From: Selaginella tamariscina
Lineage: Eukaryota; Streptophyta; Lycopodiopsida; Selaginellales; Selaginellaceae
DNA length: 64,000 bases
Direction of reading: 5' to 3'
Assembly: GCA_003024785.1 (NCBI GenBank)
Contig: PUQB01000226.1
Coordinates: 93,501-157,500 of the forward strand
Below, piece after piece: positions 33,401 through 43,900 of the stretch (the stretch's first letter is position 1; each line of letters begins with the position of its first letter). A model generated the notes under the pieces. The model did no database searches and was not told where the DNA came from. It saw only the letters and a list, made by a program, of their open reading frames with translations. Both the position numbers and the translations under genes were made by a program.

Positions 33401-34237
33401 TCCAACTCTCATTTTTCTTCATTTGTGGCACAATTTCGCATACATGACGGTGTGGTTTATTTTATTGGCACAGATGTTACAACTTCACTACGTTTGGCAA
33501 TTCCAACCACTTTTGTTCCTAGGTATCTTGCAGCATATCATGATTCACCACTTTCTGGCGGACATTTTGGTTATCGAAGAACTTTGGACAGCTTACAACG
33601 TTCATTTTACTGGCCAAATATGCGACAAAGTGATCCAGTACGTACGAAGTTGTTCATTGTGTCAGACTCGGAACTCCTCATGATCAACTGGTGCTTTAGA
33701 GTCTATACAGGTGGAACGGCCATTCGAACTTGTTGCATGGGATTTAATTGTCCTTTTCCACCTTCAGCTGCAAGCAACCAATATGTGTGGTTTTAACATA
33801 TTTTTGACACGTTGGGTGGAGGTTGGAGCTTTACCAGATGCCACGGCCCATAGTGTTGCTGATTTTCTACTCACTCGGGTAATTTTGCGCCATTCATGTC
33901 CAGAACGGATTTTATCAAATAATGGACCTGCCTTTATTGCTGAAGTTTTGAAGGTTTTGACTTCACAGATGGGAATTCAACAATCTTTCACATCTCCCTT
34001 TCATCCACAAAATAGATGGATTAATCGAACCTTTGAATCGAACTTTTAAATGTTATATATATATATATATATTTACATTTAATATAACATTGTATATGTT
34101 CTTATCAACTCTTACATCATTTTTAATTTAAATACATGCTTTATATATATAGACACACACATTTATGTTGTTATAGACAAGAGACCTTTTTATTCATATT
34201 AATACCTTTGTTGATGTTCTTTTTATAAAATAAATAG

Positions 34238-34432
34238 TGTGAGAACCCCGAGACACAACACAGTAAATATACGAAAAGATAGAAAACTCAGATATCCTTG
34301 TATTCAAGGTCAGGGTTTATATACAAAGGAAAAGGTATATTCTAGCTATATTTGGACTATCCTATCAAGGATTTAGCCAGACCATAAATATCTCTAGTAA
34401 CTTCTAGAATATACCATGGTAATTACCTTAGA
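34238..34432 (-). repeat. partner LTR of element 2, inverted
   Basis: Reverse complement of the LTR at 30216-30422, about 195 bp. On the minus strand it is preceded by a purine tract (GAGGGGGGGA), the usual neighbour of a 3' LTR. Confidence 0.9.
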
Positions 34433-34958
34433 TTATCCCCCCCTCATAAGAAAAACTTCTTCAGTCGTAAAACGTGAGCAACCAAAGGTGCTTTTTCGAG
34501 ACTCAACATCTTGCACATGGTAAACTTGAGGGCTAACTTGACGAAGAATATTATAAGGACCGAGCCATTCCGCAAGAAACTTGGAGTGAGTCCTTTTTTG
34601 ATGAAGTTCCAGACAATGTACAAGAACAAGGTCACCAATAGCAAACTGAGGAGGTGGCCGATGACGAGAATTATAATCCTGTTGTTGTTGAACTTGTGCC
34701 CGACCTAAATGTTCTGCTGAGGTAACATGCAGTAAAGGAAGAGCTCGATCTAAGTAAGTTGCCCAATTGAGCTTCAGCATACTTAGGTTTGTGCGAAGCC
34801 AAACCAACTTCTGGAGGCATTCGAGGGTCTCGCCCATACAATGCTTTGAATAGAGACATGCCAATGAAACTTTGAATGCTAGTGTTGTATGCAAATTCTA
34901 AGTATCCCAAATACCAATCCCAATCATTCTGAGTAGGATTTACATACTTAGAAATCAT
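34433..34958 (-). pseudogene. integrase C-terminal part of element 2 (fossil, inverted)
   Basis: The minus-strand frame reads an integrase end: FAYNTSIQ, LFKALYGRDPRMPPEVG, a GDLVLVH strand and a GPYNILRQ motif typical of Ty3/gypsy GPY/F modules. It belongs to the same element as the plus-strand pol to its left. Confidence 0.88.
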
Positions 34959-34965
34959 ACCTTAT

Positions 34966-35410
34966 AAATCTACATATCTATATAGAAAGAGAGTGACAAA
35001 GAAGAGATGTCATAATTTTTATTATGACTTGACTTTTTATTTTGAAGATTGACTGTTCTTACTTACTGAATTGTGATGAACTTTATATGTGATAAGAAAC
35101 AATCCTGCCTAGTGCATTTAGGTCTTTAGGGTAGTCCGATTAATTATTCTTATATATCGCGAGAAATTCTAAGCAAATGTAGCAATTACCTTTTAAAAAA
35201 CTCTCCCTTAATTTTGACATCCCAGTTAAAACTTATTATTTAATGTAAATGAGTTTGGCATGTTAAATACGGTTAGAAACACCTCTAAAGTGATGTAATT
35301 CTTAAATTTAAGGGGAGGTGGAAAAGTCCTCACCTGAAGATCTCCATGATGCAATTGAGCTAGCTAAAGCAGTGTAGGAGATTTGGGCCTTGAGCCTGAG
35401 CAGGGTGTCT
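34966..35410. other. unassigned sequence between the two retroelement fossils
   Basis: AT-rich to 35300, then a GC-richer patch at 35310-35410 that probably belongs to the adjoining gag fossil. No gene can be supported. Confidence 0.45.
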
Positions 35411-36376
35411 TTAAGAAGGGACCTGCTTGACATGTTTCTTTATCCCCCATAGCTTTGTTTTATTAGTGATATCATCAATGTCTAAAACACATGAGGTAAA
35501 CTCCTGCACATACAAAGCAATGGTTCCCGTTTGTCGAAGTTCATGGAACTTATCTCGTATCTTCATCTCAATGTTGCTAGGAACAAAATAAGCTCTTAGC
35601 TTCCTTGTGAACTTTGACCAAGACTCGATCTTAGAAGCTTGTCCAAGCTGGACTGCTGAGCAATGTCTCCTACACCACGACAAGGCATCCTTCTCCAAGG
35701 AGTTTGTTGAGCACGATACCTTGTCGGAATCTGGAGTCTCAGCTGCCATAAAATATTGCTCCATCTTAAAATCCAGTCAGAAACCATCGTCTTATTTCTT
35801 GCTCCATTATATGGTCGAGGCAATGGTGGCACATAGGATCTTTCTTCAGCAGCTGGTACAACTGCGTGACTTCTGAAGACATCTAAACTTGGGAAGGCAG
35901 AACAACACAATCTCCGGCTTGCTCTCCACCCTCTGATCCAGATTCATCTTCAACTTCCTTCATTGTTAGCCTTCAAAGTTGCATGGATTTCATTGTTCCT
36001 GGAGTTCATTTACTTCATCAGCTAGCGGATCCGCCATTTCTTCATCCCCAAAATCCATTTGATCAAGCACCCCTGCTGCCGCCTGTGATGCCACAGGAGC
36101 CCCTGTGGCTGTGGATTGTTGAGCCAGGGTCGCCATCGGATTGGTGACTCTGGAAATTCCTGATTGTGCCATTGGATTATCAGCCATTGGTGCTTGTTGT
36201 CGGATCCGCCATTTCTTCATCCCCAAAATCCATTTGATCAAGCACCCCTGCTGCCGCCTGTGATGCCACAGGAGCCCCTGTGGCTGTGGATTGTTGAAGC
36301 CAGGGTCGCCATCGGATTGGTGACTCTGGAAATTCCTGATTGTGCCATTGGATTATCAGCCATTGGTGCTTGTTGT
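35411..36376 (-). pseudogene. gag fragment of another LTR retrotransposon (fossil)
   Basis: On the minus strand a retrotransposon gag domain is readable at about 35760-35440 (WSKFTRKLRAYFVPSN, then LRQTGTIALYVQEF). An N-terminal part with a helical MADPLADEVNELQEQ stretch lies at 36241-35990. No LTRs, protease or polymerase were seen next to it, so it is an orphan piece with several breaks. Its N-terminal part contains a 175-bp direct duplication. Confidence 0.75.
36026..36376 (+). repeat. 175-bp near-perfect tandem duplication in the gag fossil
   Basis: 36026-36200 is repeated at 36201-36376 with a single extra base. The high identity inside otherwise decayed sequence implies a very recent duplication or an assembly duplication. 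Confidence 0.93.
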
Positions 36377-36443
36377 GGCTACTATACTACTCCTTGAACC
36401 AGTGGTTTAAAATCGAAATCAGAGATTGTAGGGATTGGATTTG

Positions 36444-36690
36444 ACTAGTGATTACTCCTGCTGGCGTTCTAGCTGACCATGACTCTTGCAAGCCGCAAGC
36501 AGAGATGTCCATTCTAGAAAATCTAGAACAAACGGCATGGTAAGCACAAGATCTTCTGCTTCTGCTAAGTAGCCTGATCTAGCAAAATCAACCATGCAAG
36601 TAATGCTGTTCCCTTGGTCTTATGCATCATCATTTCAATGAGAGAAATGGTTTGTTGGGCAAACTCCTCCGTACTAATTCTGGCTGTGAA
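36444..36690 (-). pseudogene. PPR protein fragment
   Basis: Read on the minus strand, a frame gives SITCMVDFARSGYLAEAEDL, then VLTMPFVLDFLEWTSLLAACKSHG and LERQQE followed by a stop. This is the last PPR motifs plus the linker usually seen just before the E domain of plant PLS-type PPR proteins. No start, upstream repeats or E domain are present, so it is a fragment. It is not part of the PPR gene at 45-47 kb, whose corresponding region differs in sequence. Confidence 0.75.
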
Positions 36691-36990
36691 TTTTCTTGTG
36701 TTTGTTCTTGAGTCTTTTTCCACTTCCTAATCTTAATGCATAGGCTTCAGCGTGGTTGTGGTGTGGTTTCCAGAGAACGCGCCCTTTGATCCATCTGCTA
36801 AATGTAAGCCTTTTTCAATTCTCCGCATAATTTTTTATTCAACGCCAACACATTAATCACTAACCCGCAAGGGCTGTGACCTCAATTGGAATATTTTGTT
36901 TTTTTAATCATAACATAAATATTCATAACTTAACTTCTACACACATTAAATTCAATTCAATTCCACGTCAGAAGATGTTGAAAGTGCCCT
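36691..36990. other. unassigned sequence
   Basis: No gene recognised. AT-rich from 36830. GAAGATGTTGAAAGTGC is present at about 36971 and in similar form at about 37008, a short local repeat. Confidence 0.4.
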
Positions 36991-37571
36991 AAGAGGCTCC
37001 ACGTAAAAAAGATGTTGAAAGTGCACTAGGGGAGGCACTCGAAGCAGAAAGGAAGCTAGCAATCTCTTAATCAATGCAATCGAAAAACAAGAGGGAGCTC
37101 GCAAACTCCTACAGGAGGCACTCCGAAAATAGGAGGAGGCGAGGTCAAGCTGCTGAAGTGGTATCGATTAACAAGGAGGCTGTTTATCATGCTCTTTCCA
37201 CATTTTACAAAACTATGGCATTGCATACGTCACCTCTTCCAACAATAGGTTCAAGTCCCCACCACCACGCCCCACCACCTGTGAAATCTTCGTTGCTCTT
37301 CACCACCTCCTCCACCTGTGGGTTTCTGCACGTCCACATAGCCACTCTTCACTGTGAGAACCTCCACCACCTCCTCCAACTCCACGAGGTCCACCTAACA
37401 CCACCACAGAGGTTTTCACCACCACCTCCCGCAACACGAAGTCCACCACCATCACCACCACCTAATCGCCCTCCACCCCCACCATCGCCACATAATCCTC
37501 CGCCGCCACAACCAGAGCACCATCTCCAAGCTGCATGGGTGAACATTAACAAGTTGAAAACTTCAAGTTGA
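36990..37571 (+). pseudogene. duplicated tail of the P-loop NTPase gene
   Basis: This segment resembles 40440-40820. Both encode a helical stretch (LLQEALRK, then QAAEVVS and NEAVYHALSTF) followed by a Pro/Ser/His-rich tail. In this copy the proline-rich part is open to 37571 (long runs of PPP with S, T and H). There is no NTPase domain upstream, so it is a partial duplication about 3.4 kb to the left of its source. The frame is interrupted in the helical part. Confidence 0.65.
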
Positions 37572-37654
37572 ACTTGATCTTTGTTAATCAGTCAATGAAA
37601 TTCTAAGCCCTACTACTCTTGAAGGCAGCTTGAGCTAGGCTAGGTAGATTTCAG

Positions 37655-38548
37655 AGCTTGCTGCATGGATTTCTCATCATCCCCTCTACGCCATTGATTC
37701 GTTCTTCTGCCTCGTCCAAATCGCCGGCAGTGAGGCACATTTCATGTTCAAGGATGGCATCAAGGAATGCTGCTTCACTTCATGTTCCTGGATGCCATCA
37801 AGGAATGCTACCAGGCTCTGGTAAGTACCATCGTTGATTGTTCTAGTAAATTTTCACTCGCTCTACTGGGTCTACTCTGTTTTCAAGGTGATTGCTAAGT
37901 CCCCGAGTCTCATGTACAGCTACATGGGGATTTTCATCAGCAACAGCGTTGTCCCTGACCATATCAAGATCCACAACTCCTTTCCAATCACTCTCTTTGT
38001 GATATGTGCCTTGACAAAAGAAAAAAAAGAAACAAATTCAAAACGAGAACTTGTTGTTGAATCCCTGCCGAATCACAAGACGCTCAAGCTGCTCAAGCTC
38101 TGGACGTTGTCATCTGGCCCATATTCTCTGTTCTCATGGTGTGGCTGGAACTAAGTGGTTTATACGAGGGGATGATAACCTGGATCATCTCCATAGTCCT
38201 CAACTCCTCAGTCACCCTGGCAATGTACTCGCTCATCCAATTCTACCACAAGCCGCTTGCAAAGTTCCTGTGCATCAAAGGAGTTATTTTCTTCTCCTTC
38301 TGGCAGGTAAACAAGCTCTTCACTCTCGTTTCAGGGGATATCTTTGTTTTGTTTTTGTTCTTGAGAGCGTGGTTCTCCAGCTGCTGGCATCTGCTGGATT
38401 CATCACAAAGCAAAAGCGACTCCAAGTGAACCGGATCGAAGAAGCTTATCAGAATTTGCTCATCTGTGTGGAGATGGTGGCATTTGCTGAGATTCAGCAA
38501 TACGCATTCAGTGCAGAAGAATACTATCCCGAGGTGGACAAAAAATGA
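37655..38548 (+). pseudogene. DUF300 / LAZ1-TMEM184-like membrane protein remnant
   Basis: Scattered frames match the DUF300 (organic solute transporter Ost-alpha/TMEM184) family in order: DAIKECYQALV (about 37785-37820), KSPSLMYSYMGIFISNSVVP (about 37890-37955), NHKTLKLLKLWT (about 38070), ITWIISIVLNSSVTLAMYSL with FLCIKGVIFFSFWQ (38168-38306), and IEEAYQNLLICVEM with YAFSAEEYYPEV (38430-38545). A short segment with GT...AG ends (38307-38334) is only 28 bases. The N-terminal membrane helices are missing and FM.F.D.IKEC is duplicated at 37745-37805. In plants LAZ1 acts at the vacuolar membrane in brassinosteroid signalling. This copy is partial and probably dead. Confidence 0.65.
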
Positions 38549-38776
38549 AAAGAAAGACGACTAAAAACTATTACAATTGTGAAATTTTGAGTTAATATTT
38601 ATTTAAAAAACTCGTTTTATTTTTTTAAAATAAAAACATCAACAATAAACATTAATTATTATGTTTTTTTATTAGTTAATTCATATTTGACCATCAATTA
38701 CTAAATTTTCTACTAATCTCCACTGCACGAATATTCGGTCATTTAGGGCAACGGTCTAGGTTCTAGGGGTTTTTCG

Positions 38777-40644
38777 ATGAATGCGAGTGGTGGCTCCTGG
38801 TGCTTGTCGCCGCTTCGGAGGATGGGCCCTCTCTGCCGCCGCCCAGAGTTCCCGACGTCCGCCTCCTCCGCTGCCGCCGGCTCGAGCATCAGGTTTGATG
38901 TCAGGTGTTGGAGGTGGATGGGCCCTCTCTGTCGCCGCCCAGAGTTCCCGACGTCCTCCGCCGCCGCCGACGGCGGTTCTCTCTGCTGCCGCCCAGAGTT
39001 CCCGACGTCCGCCTCCTCCGCCGCCGTCGACGGCGGTTCTCTCTGCCGCCGCCCAGAGTTCCCGACGTCGGCCTCCTCCGCCACAAGCCACAAGTTTAAG
39101 GTTTTCGACTTCTTCGGCCTCCTCCGCTGCTGCCTCCCCTGTCCACAGAGAAGTACGATATTTAAAGAGGATGATGCTCGCGAAGGGGATCATGACTCTG
39201 GTCGGCCTGCTTTTCAGCCTGGTTGTGGCGTTTGGTTTCTCTGACACTGCCTTCCTCGTCTGGCGCTTGAATCACCCTCTGCTCCCCGATTTCTCTTTGC
39301 CAGAGCCGCACGTGGACACGAGCAAAGCTGAAGATGAGTTGCTCGTTATGATGAATGGTAGCCCGCAGTTGTGGTATTCTTCGGAATCCCGGGCTGCGGG
39401 AAAACCACTACCATCCTTTCTGCTGCAAAGAGGAGAGGAAAAGCTGTGTTCTACTACACCTTTGCCCATGGTGGGTCTCTGAAGGCCTTGGAGGAGAAAA
39501 TCCAGAAGGAGTATGGAGCAATGTTCCCTTCCCTTCATGAACTTGTAAGGGGAACGAGCGTATGGGACAGGCTCACGGTGGCTGGTGTATGGAACAGGCT
39601 CGGTAACGTGGAGGAGATGGGTTTGTCCTGATGCTTCTAGTTCCCTCGTGATCATCTTGGACAACGTGAACAAGCTAGATGAGAGAGACCTGTACAGTAT
39701 CGCAGGCATCGGGAAGTGCGCTAGGGATGTAAAAAGTTTTAGTGTATGGCTTGTTTCATCCGAGGGGCAGGGCTTGGGAATACTGGAACGCCAGAAGGAT
39801 GCTTTGGCAAGGGCAAAAGGATACAACCAGCCATCCATTCCTGAGGAGGAACTTGTGAGGTTTGTTGATAGCGCTTTGGGTTCTCATGGTAAGATCACTA
39901 CAGACTTGGCAGAGCGGTACGTTTATTTGGTAGGATCTAGCCTCGCTCATTTGTGGCAGCTAGTGGATGCTACTAAAGAACGAACGGTGGAATGTAGTGT
40001 GCTTCCGCATCTGGAACGACGATGTCAGCCACCAGAAGATCAGGAGGCCAAGGTACATTTGGCTTCGTGTTCTCACTTATTCTTTATTTATTTTTCTTGG
40101 TTTCAGGATTTTTTTAAAAAAATTTTGGACGCTCGTAAAGATTTGAGATCGGAGAAGTCCCCTCGACTGCCGACTGGTCATGCCTTCAACCTCAGAACAA
40201 CGTGGTGAAGATTCGTAATCGGTGGTGCAGGGATGTGATCTCACTCCAGGTTGCCGAACGCGAAGTCACCGACGCCAGACGCGAAGTCACCGACGCCGAA
40301 CGCGAAGTCACTGCAGCCAAAGATAGAGTCACTGCAGCCGAACGCGAAGTCACTGCAGCCAAAGATAGAGTCACTGCAGCCGAACGCGAAGTCACTGCAA
40401 CTGCAGCTCGATGGTGGTGGTGGAAGGTGGTGCCCGAGAGGGAGGCTGCACGTGCACTAGAGAAGCTCAAAGCAGAAAAGAAAGCTGGCAATCTCCTAAC
40501 GAATGCAGTTGAGAAAACAAGATGGAGCTTGCAAACTCCTGCAGGAGGCACTCCGAAAACAGGAGGACCGAGATCAAGCTGCGGAAGTGGTATCAACGAA
40601 CAACGAGGCTGTTTATCATGCTCTTTCTACATTTACAAAACTCT
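38777..40644 (+). CDS. P-loop NTPase with N-terminal repeat region and heptad coiled coil, unknown function
   Basis: The N-terminus (start near 38777-38783) is Ala/Pro/Ser/Arg-rich because of a minisatellite, and could act as an organelle-targeting or disordered region. A hydrophobic segment (IMTLVGLLFSLVVAFGF, about 39190-39240) follows. The Walker A motif is FFGIPGCGKTTT (about 39373-39410), a Walker B-like strand is SLVIILDNVN (about 39642-39671), and an ordered alpha/beta region follows to about 40000. The C-terminal part (40205-40440) is a coiled coil made of the heptad EREVTAA/KDRVTAA, then LLQEALRK and QAAEVVS. The frame shifts between these blocks near 39370, 39615 and 40200, so introns or sequence slips remain to be placed. 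The P-loop family is not recognised; a STAND- or AAA-like ATPase is possible. Confidence 0.55.
38824..39075 (+). repeat. coding minisatellite, about 45-63-bp units
   Basis: About five units of a GC-rich motif centred on GCCGCCCAGAGTTCCCGACG, with spacing from about 45 to 110 bp and an inserted stretch after the first unit. All three forward frames are open, which explains the overlapping open frames on both strands. Confidence 0.88.
40253..40400 (+). repeat. 21-bp coding repeats (heptads)
   Basis: Seven 21-bp units of the type GCCGAACGCGAAGTCACTGCA or GCCAAAGATAGAGTCACTGCA alternate. Each encodes one heptad. The first three units keep GAC at the end, and the last four are nearly identical in pairs (42-bp higher-order unit). 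Confidence 0.92.
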
Positions 40645-40820
40645 TCTAACAAAGGGTTCAAGTCCACCACCACCACCCCACCACCTGTGAGATCTTCGCC
40701 GCCGTTCACCACCTCCTCGCCTGTGGGTTTTCTGCCACCTCCACATAGCCGCTCTTCACCACCACCTCTGCCTGTGAGAACTCCACCTCCTCCAACTCCG
40801 CCAGGTCCACCTACAGTCAC
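40645..40820 (+). other. proline-rich coding-like tail
   Basis: An open frame rich in Pro, Ser and Thr (PPPVRSSPPFTTSSP, then PPPTPPGPPT) follows the coiled coil. It corresponds to the same kind of tail at 37230-37540. It may be the 3' coding end of the NTPase gene or a separate extensin-like exon. Confidence 0.45.
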
Positions 40821-40961
40821 ATCTTCATGTGACATATGTGGGCTATCATGCCATATCTATCTATCTTCTATAGATAATGTCTGTATTTGGGTACTTACAT
40901 ATACACGCATTCCTGTATACACATGTATCATATTTATACACTCCGATCACTTAAACCAGCT

Positions 40962-43900
40962 CTATGTTTGCGTTTCGGTGTCGAATCCGATGTTCCAAAA
41001 GCCTTCAGGAGTACTGGGAGGAACATACCTGCATGCCATCGTCTTAAGTAAAAGAGACGACGAGAATGTGGTCATGCGGTGTATTTATGCATACATTTAG
41101 CTCTGTATACGAATCACATAAACGTATGGCATATGAATTAATGTACATGTATGTAGCATAACGGTATGTTTCCCATTATGTGCATACACATACACGGATA
41201 TTATATCAACAATACATACCTGTAACGGTGTCTGGACACTTCGTTGTGATGCTCACACCGCGCGTATTCATGACGCCGTCAGCATCTCCAGCGAGCACGG
41301 CATCGTAAAACTTCTTACACTGGTTGCACTCAACCCCTTGCAATGCTTCTCTTTCCGCCTTCTTCCTCACCGGCTTGTTATTAGTATTAAAGACCCCATA
41401 TGTTGTTTATGCACGCACTTGTCATATGCATACATCTCTGTATAGAAAATCCTTTTTGTACAATATATATTTAGACATTGATGGTGCGTGCGTGTGTGTG
41501 TGTGAGAAAGAGAGACGTTCTAAACGTAGCACTAATCATTCTTAATTAACACCTCTTTAGTACATATATATATATCATATATATATCTATTTTACACACG
41601 CACACACACGCATATCCCGTGAGAATATTAATAGTAACGTACCTGAGGGGGATTATCGGCTGGTTTATAACTTGATCGGGCTTTTTCATCTTCTCAGCAA
41701 TTGCTTGTTTCTTCGCAGTAACTGCAACTTCCCATTCCAGAGCTAGAGTGTCAGGAACAAAGCATGGTACGGGTTCATCGACTTCCATCGCTTCTTCACC
41801 AGCACAATTATCTGGTCCGTTAGGTCTTCATTTCGTGGGGCTTTCAACTGGTGCTGCACTGGGCCTGTTCAGTTGACGGTTACACATGGCACAAAGCTGT
41901 ATTTTCTATATGCACCGTCTGTTGGTGTGTACCATTTAAATACACACCATATACACACATACACAACATTTGTATCCTCCACTCTTTCTTTAATGTACAT
42001 TATAGTGTCTACGTGTATATCTCAACAAATAAAGACTGCTATAGTGTCTGCCGGATAGCATGAGATCTCACTCACACACAGCAATTATAGGTTACCTCGT
42101 TAACTTCTACAGTTTCTTCATCCTCCCAGTTGTTTGATATACCCTGTTGCACAGCGTTCTTACTGGTTTTCTGCTGCATCGTGCTTTGAAAGATTCCTCG
42201 GACATTCTGGTCTAAGATGATCATCCTGCTTCTTTCCGTCTTCTGTTGCATTCTGCTCCAGAAATGGGATGGTTTTATAGATGTATGTACGTATTTTGTT
42301 AAGACTGAAGAAGTTTATTGCGGTGTATGTATTATACTAGCATAACCCATACCTGCTTCTTGACTTATCTGTTGCATTCTTACGAACATAAAGCTTCTTG
42401 GCGTTTTCTTCTGCTATCTTCCGGAGAGCTTGCTCCTGCGGAGTGCTTAAAAAATCATCGTGAGGATCCCTGGCATCGTTTTGTGCTCTTGTGCTCCTCC
42501 ATTTCCCGTCTGAAGCACCTATATACACATATAGTATACATAACGTATCATTTTATATAATACATAATCATATATGTTGAATACCTCGATTTGCATAGAA
42601 GAATTCGTTAAGCGTTCCTTTCCTCTTCTTCGTAGCTGGTGTAGCGGCTTTTCTCGCAGTTACATGGAAGTATTCAGCTTCTGTAAACCATAAAGATGTA
42701 TGTGTCTCCTCTAAAAGCATATACACAAGGTGAAACGTATGTAATGTTGTAATACATACACGAGTTATATGATAAACATTACAGGTGAGAGTTATTCAAT
42801 ATTTTTCATAACTGAAGTTCCATGAGTAGTTAGACTTCAAAAACGAAATGTACCTTGATTACTCCGAGCGCAAATTCCGTTGCTAAGATTTCGCTCCTGG
42901 AGAGACCAAGATTAAACCATAAAAAGAGGTTTACGTTTGTTGTGTGTGTGAGTGTGTACCAAAACCTTTTGTGGATTCTTCTCCGGCTCCCGTAACTTCC
43001 CAGTAATTTGAGGATGGCTTTCTCTAGAGTCTGCAAAAGAAACCCATAAATATTATAAAAGATAAAAGAATAAACGGAAAAAGCGTACCTCGGGTATTTT
43101 GCATGTAGGAGCCATTCTCGAGATTCCTTTCCTGGAAATAAACAAATTCAACAAAGTATCACTCACTTATGCTAATTACTATAAAAGTTTACTGAATTAT
43201 TGTTCTACACACGCATCTTTGGCTAAACTAAAAAACCTTCTCAGAAACCTGTAACGGAGTCTCCTGCTTCTGGCGAAGTTTGCAGTTTCTTGAGCATCGT
43301 TTCTGCACTTCTTCGGCTTCCCAAGCATCTGCAATGAGCTTAATTATATATACACGCACACACGCACGCACGTACAAAACATAAAAACGATAGTGATAAG
43401 CGAGAAGCTGTAATTTAGAAACACGAAACGGTGGAAAATACAGTACCTCGGACATTTGGCATGCAAGTGGTCTGTAGTTTTCTCTCCTGGAAATGAAGGG
43501 AAAAAAAAAAAAAAAAGCGGCTTTACTAAGCGTATCTCCTTTTACACACACACACACACATGCATATATACATGTATGTATTTAAACAAGAATTAAACTG
43601 CATGGATTTATATTGTAATAAATGGATCTTATAAGAACATTTATGCCAACTGAATGGTTTCGTGCGTAAAGCCCCATACAGAAATTTGCATAGGCCCATG
43701 TATGTATATCTGTACTGTATACCTCAGGGAGAATGGGACAGTCGTTTGCAGCTCCTTGGACATCTTCGATCCTGTCCGGAGAAAGTCGTAATCCATTATT
43801 GTAGACCTCGGCAACTGCATGTTGCCGAAGAACAGATCCGTACTGCATTTTCATATTGTGGTACCTGGCGTTGAGACTACGAAGAACCTGCCGCTTTCCC

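Larger units (their letters stand above)
30216..34965 (+). mobile_element. Ty3/gypsy LTR retrotransposon, older, 3' part inverted (element 2)
   Basis: The 5' LTR is at 30216-30422. It is followed by a primer-site candidate (TGGTGGAGA, as in element 1), gag (about 30546-31400, zinc-knuckle-like CWACGVLGHTYQHC), protease, reverse transcriptase (YLDDILVH near 32545), RNase H and integrase to about 34050. The integrase C-terminus (34433-34958) and the other LTR (34238-34432) lie on the minus strand. A 4-bp duplication CTAT precedes the 5' LTR (30212-30215) and its complement ATAG abuts the inverted LTR (34234-34237). This indicates one insertion with a later inversion of its end plus some flank. 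The LTRs differ at roughly 5 percent plus a 10-bp tandem difference, so it is older than element 1. Coding parts are broken in many places, more than ten. Confidence 0.9.

Noticed and set aside
38743-39247. Long minus-strand and multiple plus-strand open frames over the GC-rich minisatellite
   Set aside because: They exist in nearly all frames because the repeat lacks stops. Only the plus frame that leads into the membrane segment and Walker A is kept.
40841-41100. Plus-strand continuation reading RDDENVVMRC
   Set aside because: It superficially resembles a CtIP motif but lies on the wrong strand, over the convergent COM1 3' end. Coincidence.
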